DNA of 64,000 nt, from the NCBI GenBank assembly GCA_008921705.1, contig VFFE01007619.1:1346408-1410407 (forward strand). Direction: 5' to 3'. The stretch's first letter is position 1. Each line of letters starts with the position of its first letter. Made by a program: the position numbers and the translations under genes. Source of the DNA: Burhinus oedicnemus (taxonomy: Eukaryota; Chordata; Aves; Charadriiformes; Burhinidae). Shown here piece after piece: positions 45,901 through 60,999 of the stretch. The notes beneath the pieces are model-generated. The model did not search any database and was not told the DNA's origin. It worked only from the letters and a program-made list of their open reading frames with translations.

Positions 45901-48900
45901 TGCAGGATGATGTGGTACCAGGTGAGCCGCTGTGCTACTCTCTGGCCTGTGGAAATATCCTCTTAAAAACAGGAGGATCCTGTTTAAGCCACTCATGTAT
46001 TGGATCGGGAAGGGAGAAGAAAGGGCTGTTCTGGGTAACTATATGCTCATTTAGTCACCCTTGCTGGTGTGTGAGGCTAGAAAGTGTTACTGCCTGGCAA
46101 ATGGGAAATCAGTAAAAACACTAACTACAGTAGTAAAAACTAATTACATGCTGCTTTATACTCTGTGCTACACCATGGCAGGCCAGGTGGGCAGTGGGTC
46201 TCATCTGCCTGTATTTCCGTAATATTTCTAATATGCCATGTAGGAACCCAGCAAATGGTTTGGAGGAGATGAGGACTATTGCAAAAATCAGAGACTAGGT
46301 CACAGAAGTGGGAAAGGGGACACTGGGGCAGTCCAGGGAAGGGACGTGCTGAGGATGTGTGAGATGAGACCAAACAAGTATGGCTTAGCTTAGCAGACTG
46401 GAAGCTGAGAGCGGATGTTGCTGCCATGTACTAATAGAGCAGGGGAGTAAATATTGGCAAGTTTACAGCTATTTAAGCTAAAGGTTAATGTTAGCGAAAG
46501 AACAGAAGGGTATAAGCTGGTTATGAACAAACCTAGGCTAGAAGTCAGAAAGCTATTTTTCTAATTGTTAGTGAACAGCTTCCAAATGGGTTTCTTTGCC
46601 CTTTCTGTTTCTAATTAATCTAAAAATGGGTCTGTTTATGAAAGCTATTATATGACAGTCGCCTGTGGGAGCAAAGAATGGGACTTCATCATCCAGGAAG
46701 CCTCTCAGTAGGCTGTGAGAAATGTCCATGGAACCACAGCCTCCGTAACTATTTTTCGTAGCGTGGCCTCCCTGTGTTCACACTGCCCACCTGCCTGCCT
46801 TTCCTGCCGAGCTGTGCCGCGTTGCAGGACCCTGTGGGTTTCGGAGCACAACCAGCGGTGCGTGGGAGAGGTGTTTGCTACGTAGATGCTGTCACTGAAG
46901 TAAAATTACGAAAATCGTATTGCAGCCCCTCTTGGATGGTGGCTTTTCCATGCAGTTGCACAGCACATATTAAGGATGCTAGGCTGTGTGAGAGGTTTCG
47001 TGAAGAATGGTAGTTATTAGTGACTCATGCCTGGTAATGAACCTGTCATAGGTATAATTTTGTTTTCTGACAAATGTTCAAGTGGTAACAGTTTCAGAAA
47101 ATATGTTGTAGTTTGTAAACAGGTTTGTTCTTAAATGAGATTTTTAAAATTCCCCATGGGATTTCAGTTGCTTATTTAGACAGTAAATTGCAATTGAACC
47201 TATACTCATTAAAAATTTTTAAAAGCTAACACTGGAAAATTATTTTCTAGGAGAGTTTGAAAAGCAACAGAGACTATCAAGACAAAACCAGTAATGTGTA
47301 CTAAAAAGGAGATAATAGAGCTATCCGGCTAGAAGGGAGTTTAGATTTAGTCTTGAACTGATTTATCTGTTTAGCCTCACTTTGGTCAATACTTTAGGTT
47401 GTTACATACAAGAATATACAGAATACAAAGAGATTGCTTTATGTAAAAGATGTTTATTTTAACCGTGTTTCCATCTGTGTTTTATTTTTGTTAATGAGTC
47501 GATATTCACCTTGTGTTTTAAGATAACACATTTTGAGAAACTGTTACTGAGAAACTAAAAGTACTAAATTTTATTGCAATTTATTTAAATTTGTCTGGTT
47601 TTATTCAGTGTATCATGTTAGTGCAGCAGATTGAAATGTACGTAAGTTTTTTTGTGATATCTCATATAGTGGGTACTTGAAGGATCCAGGTTTGTCTACA
47701 CAAATATCTATAGATTGGCTGGTGTATTCACTCTGAATTTTGTTATGTCTAATTTAAGGAACTTAATTTCCAGCAAGTACAACTCTCCTTCATATTTGTA
47801 TGACATAGTTACATGTTACTCATCCTAATTAAGTCGCTCTATTTTTAGCTTGCAGTAGTAATAGCTAGTTAATATACAACTGTGTACAGCTGCTAGAATC
47901 ATCCGTTTTTCATCCTGTCTTTATATCCACTTCTCTCCAGTTTCGGTGAAGGTGGAGAGGCTTCCGTGACCTGAGAGCACAGAGCAAAGGCAGCAGCTAC
48001 TGGAATGACCCCCCGCCATCCCTGCTCAGTATTTGAGTGTATTTTGGTCAAACTGTGCTTGTCCCTCCTGTCACAGACTTACCAAAGGGGTTAATTGGCC
48101 TCCCAGTCACTTGACTGAGGTCAGGTATCTAATCAAAGCCTTCATCCCCTTGCAGAGGCTTTCTAAATCCAGTCACTTTCATTTTTTTGCATTAAATTTC
48201 CTCCCCATCCTTCCCGATGAGGGGAGCAGACTGCCTGAGTTTCTAGACCCAGTTAATTTGGGCCCAGTTGTAGAGCCTGCCAAGTGCCTTTACTGGAGGT
48301 GTGAAAGCTGTGTCTGGGCTTATGAATATGGGTGTGATTGCTGGAGTCAGCTTTGTCAGAGCTACAGTGTGGCAGTGCCCCTTTTTTCTTGTTCAGTGCC
48401 TACACTAACGGTGTCCTCAGAGACTGACAGAGGCTTATATGTGGTTCATAACAAGTATTTATGGGGTATTTTTATCCATTAATCAACTGCTGCCTTCTGC
48501 AGGGAATATAAATATACAAAATTATTCCTGCCTACAGAGAATAGCATGTTATTTAAGCCAGCAGTCATAAAGACAAAGGTAGGGTAGTAAAAAAGATTAT
48601 TTCCCTGCTTTTTAAGAGTTGTTGCATCTGTAGCAAATGAGGAAGAAAGTGCTGACAGAGGAAGCAGTCTGTTGGCAGAAGTACCTGGGCATTGCTCTGT
48701 ATGGTTATTACTTGTTAATTCTTCTGCGACACTGTTACATGATGCTGGATAAGCCATGGTGGTTTTTGAAAAGGGCTTTTCCGTTGCCTGCCATGTGATC
48801 CATGAATTGATTTCTGGTTATTTGATTTAAGATTCTGGAAACAAGCCATCAGAGCAGTAAGAGAAGTAGCTGGAAGCCAGACTTCATAGTGTTTGATATG

Positions 48901-49639
48901 CTCCAAACTTAAGTATTCTGAAAAATCAGGGTTTTGTTATCTTAAGATGGCTGTTCAAACAGAGAAGAAGGTCTTGGCCTGCCATTATTTTTCAATGGTA
49001 ATGGGGACTCTTTCACTTCACAGGTAGGCTATGAAAACTACAATTAATATTTGAATTACTTGAGTAATCTGGTGATGAGTACAAAGAACACTCCTTAGCT
49101 CGCTGCGTGTAGTGGTGATGTAACTGCATGTAATGGTAGGGCCTGGCTGTGACACAATAAATAATGCACGTGGTCATGCTTTGAAGAACAAGAAGTTTCT
49201 TGTTTAGTGAGTAGTAGAACACCCTCTCCTGTTCCTGAGAATGGGGTTTACCTCCAACCAGAGAAGGAGCTGTCTTTAAGTTCATACTGGGTGCTATCCT
49301 GTAGGATCAAGGCGCTGAATTCCTGTAGCCAAATCCTTATGTGTTGGACCTAGCTTTTGCAGAATGCATGAACAGTTTTGTCAGAGACCAATTCCCCGTT
49401 CTCACTGTCACGCTTGGGTAGGAAAACATGCTCTACAGTGTTTGACCTAAGCTCTTGTGTTACGGACAGCTGGGTTGTCCTGCAGACTGTCCGTGGGGAG
49501 TAATGCACCTTCATGCCTGTTAGCAGGTATATGTGTTACCATGTAGTTTCCCACCTGAGACAGGTTCTGGAATGATTTAGGTAAGGAGCCATAAAACCAA
49601 GACCTAGGCAGCATGTGAAGAGATTAACTAGACCATCTG

Positions 49640-50040
49640 TCTTTCTCAAAAGCATCCCTGAAAAATGACTGTACACCCTTTGTTAAAACCTTCTGGGATG
49701 GAGATTTTGTAGCTTCCCTAGACAAGCCATGCTCACACTTACGATTAAAAGCTTTTCCAGATGCCTAACCTAGCTTTCCACAGCTGCAAGTTAAGCCTGT
49801 TATTTCTTTATCTGTATTTACAATAGAAATGCTGAACAGCTTGCTTCCCTTGTGCTTGCCTCAACTAGTTCATGTTGGAAGGCTGTTACGTCTACCTGAG
49901 GTCTACATTTCACAGCATCTGCAACTTTTCCTTCCCAGATTTCTTGATCAAAAAAAGCAATTACAGCTCTGTGAGTATAATTTCAGGTTTTTCCACCTCC
50001 AGCACATGTCTGTGCTCAGATGCCTTTGCATTTTGGTGAT
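49640..50040 (-). mobile_element. Second CR1/L3-type LINE relic, antisense
   Basis: The segment from tagcttccctagacaagcc through cttttccagatgcctaacc, ctgcaagttaagcctgttatttctt and ggctgttacgtctacctgagg follows the order of the antisense 3' region of CR1/L3 LINEs. It resembles the copy at 37.5 kb in the same stretch (cttttcctaacctctgctc). It is highly diverged and non-coding. Confidence 0.5.
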
Positions 50041-53000
50041 GCTGATTATTTAATTAGATGTGCAATTAAGACATTGATTGTAATTTTCCAATTTCATGAA
50101 ATATTAAGTCCTTATGTTTTGGATGCCATTAAGAGGGATAGATGTAATTTGAAGGAGGAAGCAGCAGAGGGAGAGTTTTCTCTGCTGTAAATGCTTCCTC
50201 ACTGCCTGTTGACTAAGGTATTCAAGCTGACTCTAGTTTAAAAGCTGATACAATAGTTGTTTCTGGAATGGGGGCATCGAGTTGGTAAAACTTTTTATCA
50301 GCTGAGTTGTAGAGGGCAGCACAGATTTGCTAAGAGTCTGTCTTCTACTTGCATTTTTTGATTAAAAATGGAGAATGACAATTGAGCTGGAGAAAAGCTT
50401 CCACACTTTTGGGTGGGCAGCCAGAACCCAGGACAAGGGCTCTGGTGGGGACATGCAAGTGTTTTCGGGAGCATATTTAAGGAAGGTTTTCTGTCTGTAG
50501 TTGCTGGGGCACAAGGAGACAACGTGCTACCCCAGGGCCTGTCACCTGAGACAGCTTTGCTTCTAGAGTCTGACTTCGAAGGCTGGTATGGGCTGTGACA
50601 AGCGCGGTTGGTACTGTCTCGGCAGTGGCTTCTGAGGAGGCACTAACAAAGTGCCCCGGAGTGGCTGGAACTTACTGGCTGAGGAATAAAACAGTCTCTT
50701 CTGTGAAGTGTTGGATTGCAGAGCTGATAGTATTTGGTTTTGTATCCCAAAAGTCAAGAGTGCAAACCATGTGGAAACAAGAACGGGACAAGCAGGTTTA
50801 GCCTGTGCATTTAAGGGGCTGCTTCAGATCATCTCTTAGGAAGGGTTTCTGTTGTTGCGAGTGACAGTGATGACTATAAACAAATCAAATGGAGGATGAT
50901 TTTAATCTGAGCTTTTCTAAGTTTATGACCAAGACCCCTTTAACAATTTTGCACCTTAAAAATTCCCACATCAGACTAGATGTGTTCTAGCCCCAGGAGG
51001 AGTATTTGACTGGTGTAGCAGCAGCCTCAGAGGGAAGGAGATGGGAGGACTCACTGCAGGCAGGTGTAAGGTTTCTTCTCAATACCTGCCTGATGAAAAT
51101 CAGCCTAAACTGTGAAGTGTGAAGATTTGTAGCCCTACAAAAGCATTAGTGCTATGTTATCTCATTTTTTTTCCCTTAACCTTATAAAAATTCCACCCCT
51201 TCAGTCTTGCTGCATTCTTGGCCTTGCAAATACCCTTTATTCCCAGGCTATGTGAAAGTCCTTCCCTCTATTAGTTAAAATATGTTCATCTCTCAGGGTT
51301 CAACAGACATCCTTACACTCAAATTACATTAACATACGGAGTGTAAACATCTTTCATATGAAGACAAGTCAGCCAGTGGTTTGGTCTCACCTATTCAAAA
51401 CATTATATTGCCTGTCTTTGGAAGGTAAACAGTCCCAATACCTCCATCTTTAGCAATTTTTTCAACGTGCCAGTGCTATTCTTGTTGTCTTCCTATAAGC
51501 CAAATAATTCACCTTTTTCTTTTACGGGAGGAAAAAACCTTTTTCAGGAGGGAGAACTTTTGGGAAAGATTGTCTCCTTCCTTTTCTTGAAGTGTTTCAA
51601 GGCCAGCGTCTGGCAACAGCCAATTTCCAAGGTGCTTGGAGTGCTGCAGGAAGAACATGTATAGTTTTTCCCTTCTGAGCTTGCAGGTTGCCCTTGTACT
51701 TTGTCTTACCCTTTCCTAAGGGGGGAAGAAAGAATCAGTGCTTTGAGTGACACCTTGCTTAAAGAAACTTGTTCTTTCTTCTGAAAGCAACATCTTGAGC
51801 ATATGTTTCATAAGCGTGTTCTGGAGCTATTGTAATGACAGAAACAGCATTGACAGGGTAGTTTTAAATGCCTTGGAATACACAGTCTCCTCTCTTCCAA
51901 GCGTCTGTCTCAGCAACACTGCTTATGTTGTGGTGATGCGCGGCTCCTCAAAGTGTGGTATTCATTAAGGACAACTGTCAAACAGCAGGAGGTTACTGCT
52001 TTTTCATTAACACTTCGTCTTTAGACTGCTGATTGATTTGATCTTCTTGTGGCTTTGAAGAAGATAATAAATAGCATGTTTTCACTGCTGAATCAATTGA
52101 TAAACTTTACACTGTGTATTTGAACTTGTAAGGTCTAACGCAGCTCTGAACCTGAGCTACCTTACTGAGAACTCTGTCTTTAGGGAGATGCAGCAGGCAG
52201 TTTCATTTGGGAGAGATGGTTCTTATTTTTCTTCCAGTGAAACAAATAAAAAATTGGTTTTAGAGAGCTCTTGGGTCAGAGATGTCTAAGGCCATTTGTG
52301 AGATGAATTAAACCTGAGTGTGAGTCGGACAGAATTTATCCCTGCTGTTCCAGACAAAGTCTCTCCATTGACTTTTCCCTCTTCTCTTTTGACTTTTTTT
52401 CCCCTCTTCTTTGTTTAATCTCTCTATGAAACATTCTTATCCTCTAATTTACTTAGCCACCCAATTTTGTCCTTCCCCAAGAGCCAGGACACTGGATGCG
52501 TTCTTGCTTGTCTTTCCGCAGGAAGAAGGGGTGTGAGTGCAAGAAAGAGAGGAGTAGGACCTGTGCTTGAAGCATGCTCATTTTCCTTTGGTTAATCCAC
52601 TCGTGCTCATGAAGGAATTGCTTACTTTTACAATTTTATCAGTAATTCAGTACTTTACAGGAAGTTGGAATGAAATAGATAATGAGGATTAAAAAAGAAG
52701 AAAGGGTAATGTATACCTCGCAGACATCAAAGCATTTGGCCTATATAGCTGAGCCTGGCTTTATCAGTTTTAATAATTCCCTACTGGCTCAACCTAAAAT
52801 TAAAATCTGTTGGTGAATTAAAAAATAGCAGTAAGAAGTATTTAAATTTTTAAATGGAAGTTTATTTCTGTAGTAGCAGGCAAATAACTCAGTACTCTGA
52901 GCCTTAAGGTAAAGCACACTCTCTTACAGGATTTTTTTTAGATGCAAGTCGTGCCTATTTTTTCCAATTCCGAATTACCTTAGTTATTTCAGTAAACAAA

Positions 53001-55399
53001 ATATCACTGAAAAACAGAGCCTGTCTCAGTCTCCTGTGCATTAGGTAAGGGTTTTTGAATGTTTGAAAGGTGCAATCTTCCCTGCTTCTGAGGGAACCTG
53101 TGTTTTTGTCTTTTTGTAGCCACATTTTTTCTCTCCAGCTCCTTGTGAGCTGTGGTGAGGGCTGTGACATTTTCCAGCACTTCATTGCTCGTGACCTCCA
53201 TTAGTGATGTTTCCTGTCTCTTTGTCTAATGAGACTTGCTCGCTTTTTCCATGGGTTTTTTTCTGCTTCTGTTCTTATAAGGCAGCCATGGGAGTATTGG
53301 AATTTTATGTGGTAGTGGTTGGAAATCTGCACAGGCTCTTTGGGTCTCAAGGGATGCGACTGGAGGATTGTGTTTGGCCCCAGTGCATTTTTGACTTGAA
53401 TGTGGTAATGTGTGGTGTTGATGGCTGCAGGGATAGGCAAAGACGAAGGAAGGAAGAGACGTGAAGGACAGAGTCAGCAATGGCAAGATTACACTGGCTC
53501 CGCTTGTAGTAGGATCTTTGGAAAAAATAAGACATGTAAAAGCCTGGGAGGCTGCCTACTGGGTGCTTCAGGTGCTATAGAGAGTTAATGCAAATGAGAA
53601 AATATCTGACGGATGTTTAATATTTTTTTAAACTATTGCTGTGAAAGAGAACCCTGGCAAGATCTTTTTTGTCTTATTCTTATGCAGAGCTTTGAAGATA
53701 CTAAGTGCTGCACAAATCCTCAATTGCATTTTTATTTTCTCCATTGGGCAGTCTTCATCCTTATGTGGATGAATTTGATCCGGAGCTTCGGCTCTGAGCT
53801 CAAGTGCTATAACTGGTGTGTTTAGCAGCAATCATTTCTATTGCAGTGGAACTCGGTGCCCTTAATTGGGTAGGAGCCCTGTTCTCCTGGCAGGGTGCAA
53901 ACATCTAACGAGAAGCTCAGGGTCAGTCTCCTAAAATCACTTAGAGCTAAAGCACTTCTGAAAATCTGACCTGTGGTCTCTGCACCTGCAGCAAGGGAAG
54001 GGACAAAAATAGGGAGGGTTTTCTGGGAGATGGAGGGTATGAATGACCACAGAGGAATGCCAGCCCGATGGGGGGTCTGAAAGGAGATCGGCGGCCTGAT
54101 TGCGGTGCCTGGCTGCAAGGGGCAGTGCTGTGGCTGCGCATGGGAAGAGCCAGGGGGCTACTGTCCACCAGTGGTGCTGCTGAGGCAAAGTACTGTGAGT
54201 CATGGCATTAATCTACCTGTAAGCAAAACTTCTGTTTATATCCATTAAACAAACGAGCTGATGGGAACACCAGCCTGGCTATTGTCAGATGATGCTTCGG
54301 TGAGGTGCTGGGATGGAGCTGTGGGACCAGAAGGTAGAAGGTGGCAGGAGAATATCCCATGCAGCGAGGGCAGGGCTGGGAGCACAGTGATGCTTGTGGA
54401 GGAAGTGGTGAATAAAAGTTGATATTGGTGTAGGGAAGAGATTGGGGGGGGAAGTATCATTCACAGCAAGGCTGGCTCACAAGGAGGTAGGAGGTATTTG
54501 AGCAGATGGGAGCATAGTGGCATTTCCACAGCTAAGTCATATAGGCCTCTTCAAAATCCCACCCCACACTGTGAAAAGACTTTGTTTTGAAAGATGCAGT
54601 GAGCTGTCCTTGAGCAAAACCGAGAAATGTGCACAGCTCCCATACAGTGCCTTTGGTGCTAAAGGCAGAGAAGCAGCTTTTGGGAAGGAGGTGGGTGCTT
54701 GTGTTGGGTGCATGAAGAAGGGAGACAGGATGAAGGGAGCTTTGTGAAAAGCAGGATGTGAACATGGACCAACTGGCCAGGAAAGATTTTCTTAGCAGCA
54801 GTGTGTTGGATGCCCCTGGGGCAGCCTGTGGGGCAAATAAGTGGTGCCTTTACTTCAGGCACTTCTTGCAGGATGAGTTCCTGCTGCTGCTCACTCCCAG
54901 GAGAGAAGTGTCGGTACAACGTGAGTGGATCTGATTCTGTGCACAACACTTCTGCAGTCATTCTTTTATGTAACAATGTGACTTTTATTTTTGGGAAACG
55001 CGAGATCCACGGGTGTTCAGTCCCCCACACTCGTAGCAGAACTGGTACTAGTCTTCCTTGGAAACTGGATACGATTCATTTCAGTTAGGGCATCGCTGAA
55101 TCTTGTGGGTTAGTCTGAGGGTGAACAGGAGATATAAAAATAAACATCTATATCTGAGTTGGGCAAAGAATCTTCTTGGAGCTGGTTAATTATGTTGAGT
55201 TCCCTGCTTTTTTCCCCAGCCTCCCTGCTCCACAGTCCTATAGGATGCCAGGAGTCAGGCAGAGTGCTTTTCCAGCACAGATCAGCTCGCTGTGCTGTAC
55301 TGCCTGCTCTCATAATGCCGAAGGAGTGCGTTTTGTCTTTAGTCAGATTGGCTCCATCAGTTCGTATTTCCTTCTGAATGGATAATAAAGTGGAGAATC

Positions 55400-56052
55400 A
55401 TTTCGAGGCGAGGAGTGTTGGTGTGTGAGCGAAACGGGGAGGCTGCGTGTGTGAGGAGCTAGGCAGTAAGCAGCTGACGAGGAGGAGTAAAGTAGCAATA
55501 GCTGCACAGCTTTCTCTCTGCCTCTGAAGTACAATATTTTCTGTTGAGTCACAACTGAAGAGAAGGATGAAGTTTTAACTGTACTTGGTACTGCCTGGGA
55601 AAGGGAAAAGATGGACTGTGGCGGTGAACTAAAGAATTTCTGTTGAGGGATACTCCTGGAAGCCGACAGGATTTCTGCATTTTTGGCTTTTACATTCATT
55701 GGCTTCTGCTGATTTTTTTTTTTTCTTTTTGGATTTTTAGTAGCTGTTTGCATGTTTTTCCCCTTGAAAACATGCCTTCAACTTTATGTGATTTCTCATC
55801 CCAGTGCTGCCGTGGAAGGGGATATTCTCGGTGCCTTTAACATTGCTTTCCCCAATACCTGAGATGGGACACCAACAATATGTTGATAATCTCTATAGTG
55901 AAAGTTCATTATCTGGTGAACTTTTAACATGATTAGGAATCCTTCAGGACTTGTCTTTTCTATGAGAACAAGCTATTGTATTCTGTAGTTTTCTATTAAT
56001 TCTATAAATTTCCTTTACACTTTAACCTTTTGTTTTATTTTGAAGCAGCAAG
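55400..56052 (+). promoter_or_regulatory. Speculative alternative first exon/promoter inside the long intron
   Basis: The 55403-55492 stretch has several CpGs in a CpG-poor background. Downstream, ATG at 55864 has a strong context (GAGATGG) and reads MGHQQYVDNLYSESSLSG before a stop. A weak donor CTG|gtgaac lies at 55916, and a near-perfect donor CAAG|gtaagtg lies at 56053. Brain-type Munc13-2 is known to use a different N-terminus from the ubiquitous form, and a start in this intron would fit. Against this, several upstream ATGs precede 55864, the region before 56052 is AT-rich, and I know no homologue of the peptide. Confidence 0.2.
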
Positions 56053-59000
56053 GTAAGTGCATGATTGGAACAAATGAAGTGGCTGGGTATAAACTGCAAG
56101 TAGGCAGCAACCAAGGAGAACTGCTCTTTATTTTTAGAGTGAGCTGTGTGTGTGTTTACTTTAGCAATACAATAGCTCCATTGGAAGCTGACTGGATTTA
56201 AACACGTGCTTTGTAAAAACAGTTTACTCTTAGTATGTTCATTTGTATGCTCTATTTCTTAGTTTTTGTGTTCACCCATTAGACACTAATTGTAGATGTC
56301 TTATCGCTGGTATAATTGAGGTTGTCTCTCTTCTCATACTTTTCTGTTAGAGGGTTTGTATCTCAGCTGGAATTTGACATCAAAATCACTATGTGAAGAA
56401 GAGTTAAAGGGAAAGGGATTTGGGGATAATTTAAATTTGAGCACTTGAAAAGCAAATAGCTTGAGAGTAATTAAATTATTGGGTTGATTCTTCCTTAAAT
56501 GTCACTTAAAACAGGCTTTGCTTTTAACCCAGAGTATTTGTCATTGGTCTGATTTCCTGCACTGAGAAGCTTGTGAACTGATGATGAGATGAAATGACTG
56601 GCATGCAGGAGTGATGGGGATGCTGTACGAGCTCGTGAATCAGAGCAGATGGTGTGACTGTTTCAGATATCTTTTCAGTTTTCATTCCTTTTATGCAGGC
56701 AGCTTTCTTTTGCTAATGGAGTGAGCCTTTGGGGGATAAACATCAAGACTTAATCCAGAATGCTAAGGTCTTCTGTCCTCGAGATGAAAAGGAGAAAGCT
56801 TATAAAAGTAAAGCTGCAGTTTAAGCCCAGGAGGATCTTAGTTGCCGAGTGCTGCAGTTTAGCAGCGTGAGCTGGAACACCCTAATTATTCCATCAGCTG
56901 CCTATGTTACCTTCACCCAGCCTGGCTTGAACGCTGCCCGGTGTCTGCACTAAAGGAGTGCAGGACAGGTCAGAATCAGTGAGTGAGATCATATAGCAGC
57001 AGGCTGTACCCTAGCTGTGCTAGCACTGCCCTGACAACAGAAGTTGGATCTCCTAATTCGTCACCCTGGGTTGGTGAGTGCTGCCTGTCTCTCCCCTACC
57101 TGAGTGTCCCTGTGAGCTGAGGCACCATCACCTGGAAAACGGCTCCTGACCTCCTCAGAGGGTAATTGGAGTTCTGAGAAAATTCTTAGGGATGAGTGTT
57201 TCCTGGTGGTTCTTGTCAGAAATGCAGCACTTGGAGAGTTCACACTGTTGCTTCAGTGGTGGGTTGTAAATTGGATTACAAGTAGAGGAAAGGTACAGCA
57301 TGTTCTGTTTCTGTTAGTCAAGGCAGAGATCTTAGCATCCTTCAGCACTTTCATAATGGTGCACGCAAACCTTATTTAAAGCAGAAGTATTGGGTTTGTA
57401 GTGGCAGTGCTGTCTGTCTGCTCTCCGATTAAAGGCAGCTGAATAATCAGAAACCTTTCCCCAAAGCCTAGCAGATGTTTCTACAGCCCTGATCCCAAGG
57501 CCAGCTAAATTGTCAGCATGCTCCAATGCTTGGGCTTCAGTTCCTAGTGTTGCTTTCTTTAAACAAAAAGTTAGTTCTTGCTTCTGGCTTATGTCTTCAT
57601 ACTTGGTCCTTAGGTCCCTGGTTTGGGAAAAATCTGTTTTAAGGAACAGCGAGTAGGTTGTCATGGGTAAACCATTTAGTGATTGATTCAGCTGTGTGCA
57701 AAACCCCTGTGCTCTGGAAACAAGGGGGCAGCTGAACTTAATTGCTTCTCAGTTTGCTCTTAAACTGCTGATAGCTGCTGCCCAGGTTTTGTATTTGCTG
57801 CCAAGAAGTGAAGTAACTTTACATAAGAACAACAGAAACAGCTGTGATTTCTTTTCCTCTTTTAGCAGTCAATTATCCCTTTTGCCTCTTTCTCAGCACA
57901 GAATGGTCTCAGAACTAGGTAGGTGCCTTAGACTTAGCTTGCTGCCTGCTAGGCGTGAACCTTGCATTTCTACGGTCGTCATCTTCCAGCCTGTGCCTTC
58001 CTCTGCAGTCGGGGACAACCCCTATTTCTTTGGCTGTGTCTCTGGATGCCGCCTTTTCTTGGCTGCCAGGTAATGACAGACCTCACTTGTTGTTGCAGCC
58101 GGTGCACCGCTGTGCCAGCCACTGCTGCTTTTAGCTTGCAGAAGAAGCTGTGATAAGAGGATGTGGCTGCAGAGGGAATGAGCACATCTCGAAGAATGGC
58201 AGGGCTTCCTGGTGCCGAGGTGCTCTCTGGGGTCTCCCAAGACAGCTGGACTTAAAGGCCTAAAGATCTCAATCTGTCTCCATCTGTGCTCACAGAGGAG
58301 ATGCTGGGTGGATGACCGACATTAGTCCCATTTTACAGAAAGCTGAGAGACACTTAGCAACTTCTGTGATGTCCCTTATGTTTGTAGGGGGTATTAAGGA
58401 GTTAACACAGGGTGTGCAATCTTCTTGCTGTACTGCATAGCGATACTCTTTAATTACATGTATTTAATTTCATGCTGTTTTGCAACTGAATTTTTTACAC
58501 TGTTGAATGCACTCGCAACACTTTAGTGGGTGTTTTATCCTCATACTTACTGATTTTTGCTGTTGCTTCACTTTGTTGCTACACTAATAACTTGCTGGTA
58601 CAGCAAAATATTATTTAGAGGTGTTTTTTGCCTCAGTTGAATGGCCTTGTGTAAAAGGTAAGAAATCACTGTGACGTGGGAGGTGCAGAACTCTGTAATT
58701 CATTCAGCAAATATGCAGTGTTCCCTGGATCAGTTTTTCACCATGAGCGTGACTGACTGGCCAGATCTGACCTTTTGTGACGTCTATCAAACTTCTTTGG
58801 CAAGGTTTCAAGTGTGTTTTTTTTCTAAAATGTGACAGGCAGGAAGGCTGGCTCTCACTGATGTCTGCATTGAAGTGTTCTGACACAGTTTTTGCTCAGC
58901 TTTATTGAAACAAACCTGTAGGTACAGGTGAAACCTGCAAAACATCATTGGAAGTGCTTAAAAATGTCAGAAAGTTCTACAAGCAGGGCTGGGATGTGGT

Positions 59001-60999
59001 TTCGCAGCTCGTGCAGCAATTCTTGAACAAGAACTCAGGTTGAGGCTTGGCTGCAAAGGGACTGTGAAAGGCTTACTGAGGACTTTGTCATAGTTTCTTT
59101 GCTCACATTGTGGGTTTTCTTAAATAATTTTCATCCATTTGTAACTACTGTCTTTTGAATAGCATGGATGTATTTCCTCCTTAATGCACTGTGAAATGCC
59201 ACGTGTCTCTTCTGCACCTTACTTTTTGCAGAAATGTCCTGCGGTGAACACATTTTTCGAGATTACTTTTTTTCTCCTGTCCTGCTGCTCTTTGCCCAGG
59301 GTGGATGACCAGCATTAGCTCAGTACCTTCTTGTTCCGATCATTCATGCCAGGGCTCAACAGTTAAGAGTTTTTGTTAATTATCAGAAGAAGGTTTGAAA
59401 AGACACACATTTTCAGAAGCAAGCAATAATGCCATGTTTAGGTATGATCTAACCCAAAATTAAATCTAATCATGTTAATTAGAAAATTGCATGCTCACCT
59501 CCAGAAGTCATACATCAGCAAAGCTGGTGGTAACCCTTCATATCTCTGTCAAGCCCTGTTGTTAGGATTCTTTCAGCAATTAATGTGTTTAAAAATGCTG
59601 TAACATTCCCAGGAAGGGTTGATGTTTCAACATGCAGTGCTGGGGCGATGTTGCTATGGCAGCCTTAGCCATGATTTCTTTCTGTTTTTAATGCCAAAAT
59701 CTTTTTTTCTCAGAATATTCTACATTTTAGTTATTGGTATCCTTAATGTTTAAATGGTTCTTTATAAAGTTGCAAGACTGTTTACAATCAGTCAGTTTAT
59801 TGCTTTTCCTATTGTAATTAGTAGTACTAGTAATGCAATACCACTTTGTGTGGAAGATAATGTAAATATAATCTAATCCAAAAAACCCCACTCAATGCCA
59901 TGGTGGCATGAGTCGATAGCCAGAGAGACTGCTGTGAAATGTTTTTTGTTCATAGTTAATTGTTTTTATACCTCTTTGCTGGTGACTCTGAACATCACAT
60001 CTGCCCTGGGGTACCAACACCTTCTAACACGATGGTGTGGGGTAAAGGTGTCTCAGTGTTTCCCTTAGTGTGATGAAAACCAGATAGCCAGTAAGAAGAT
60101 AAATCAACCTCATTTTAGCAGAGCTTTAATGGAAACAGGGGCTGTGCTGTCACCCCCTTTCTTCCACTGGCCTGCAGCCAGCTCAGTGCTGTGTGGGGCA
60201 CTGCTGAAGGCACCACAAAGCTACCTTTGTTTTGAACCACGTTTGTCCAGTGGCTCACAGAAGTGAAGACACTGCTCAGAGAGGTTTGCAGCCAGCTCTC
60301 CTCAATCTGGTGAGAGCCTCACCTTCCCTAGAGTGCTGTAAGTGTAAAGTATGACTGATCCCCAGCTGAGGAGCAGACAATTCATAATTGCATTTTATTC
60401 CTTCATGGGATTTCTCATGTTCTTTTTTCTCATTCATTGATGCTGGCATGCAATGCTTTTGCTTCTATTGTCATCGCAAATCCATATGTCGGGAGGAAAA
60501 GTAATGGTTATTCATGTTATACAAGGATATTTCAGAAGCGTGCCCAGTGACAAGGTCGTTAGCTGTGCAGTGTTTGTAGTAGTTGACCTGTTTCCTCTGT
60601 TTAAAAATCTTAAAATGTCAGCTTTGTCCTCGTGGGAATAGCAAAACAACCCAAACATGCCCAAGTAAAGCCAGAGATGTCTTCCTCCTGCTTAGCTTGA
60701 GCCTGGCTTCCTTTTGGGAAGTGGGAGGGATGTAGAAATGGTGGTACCTGTGCATGCTGCTCTTCTGTCTGTACACCCAGAGGCACCATGCTCTCCAGTT
60801 CTCCTGGAGAGAAATGCCTGCTAAAAAGGCAGTCAGAACAAAGCTTCTGTAGTCACTGAGGGCTTGCAGTATCTGGCAGAATACCAGGATGCAAATACTC
60901 TTTCTTTAAAGACTTGATTTCTTGTTATGTGTTAATGTGGCTCCTGGAGTGATTCTGGAAGAGAAAAAGACTTCAGCAAGGATTTGCATCCAGATTAGA

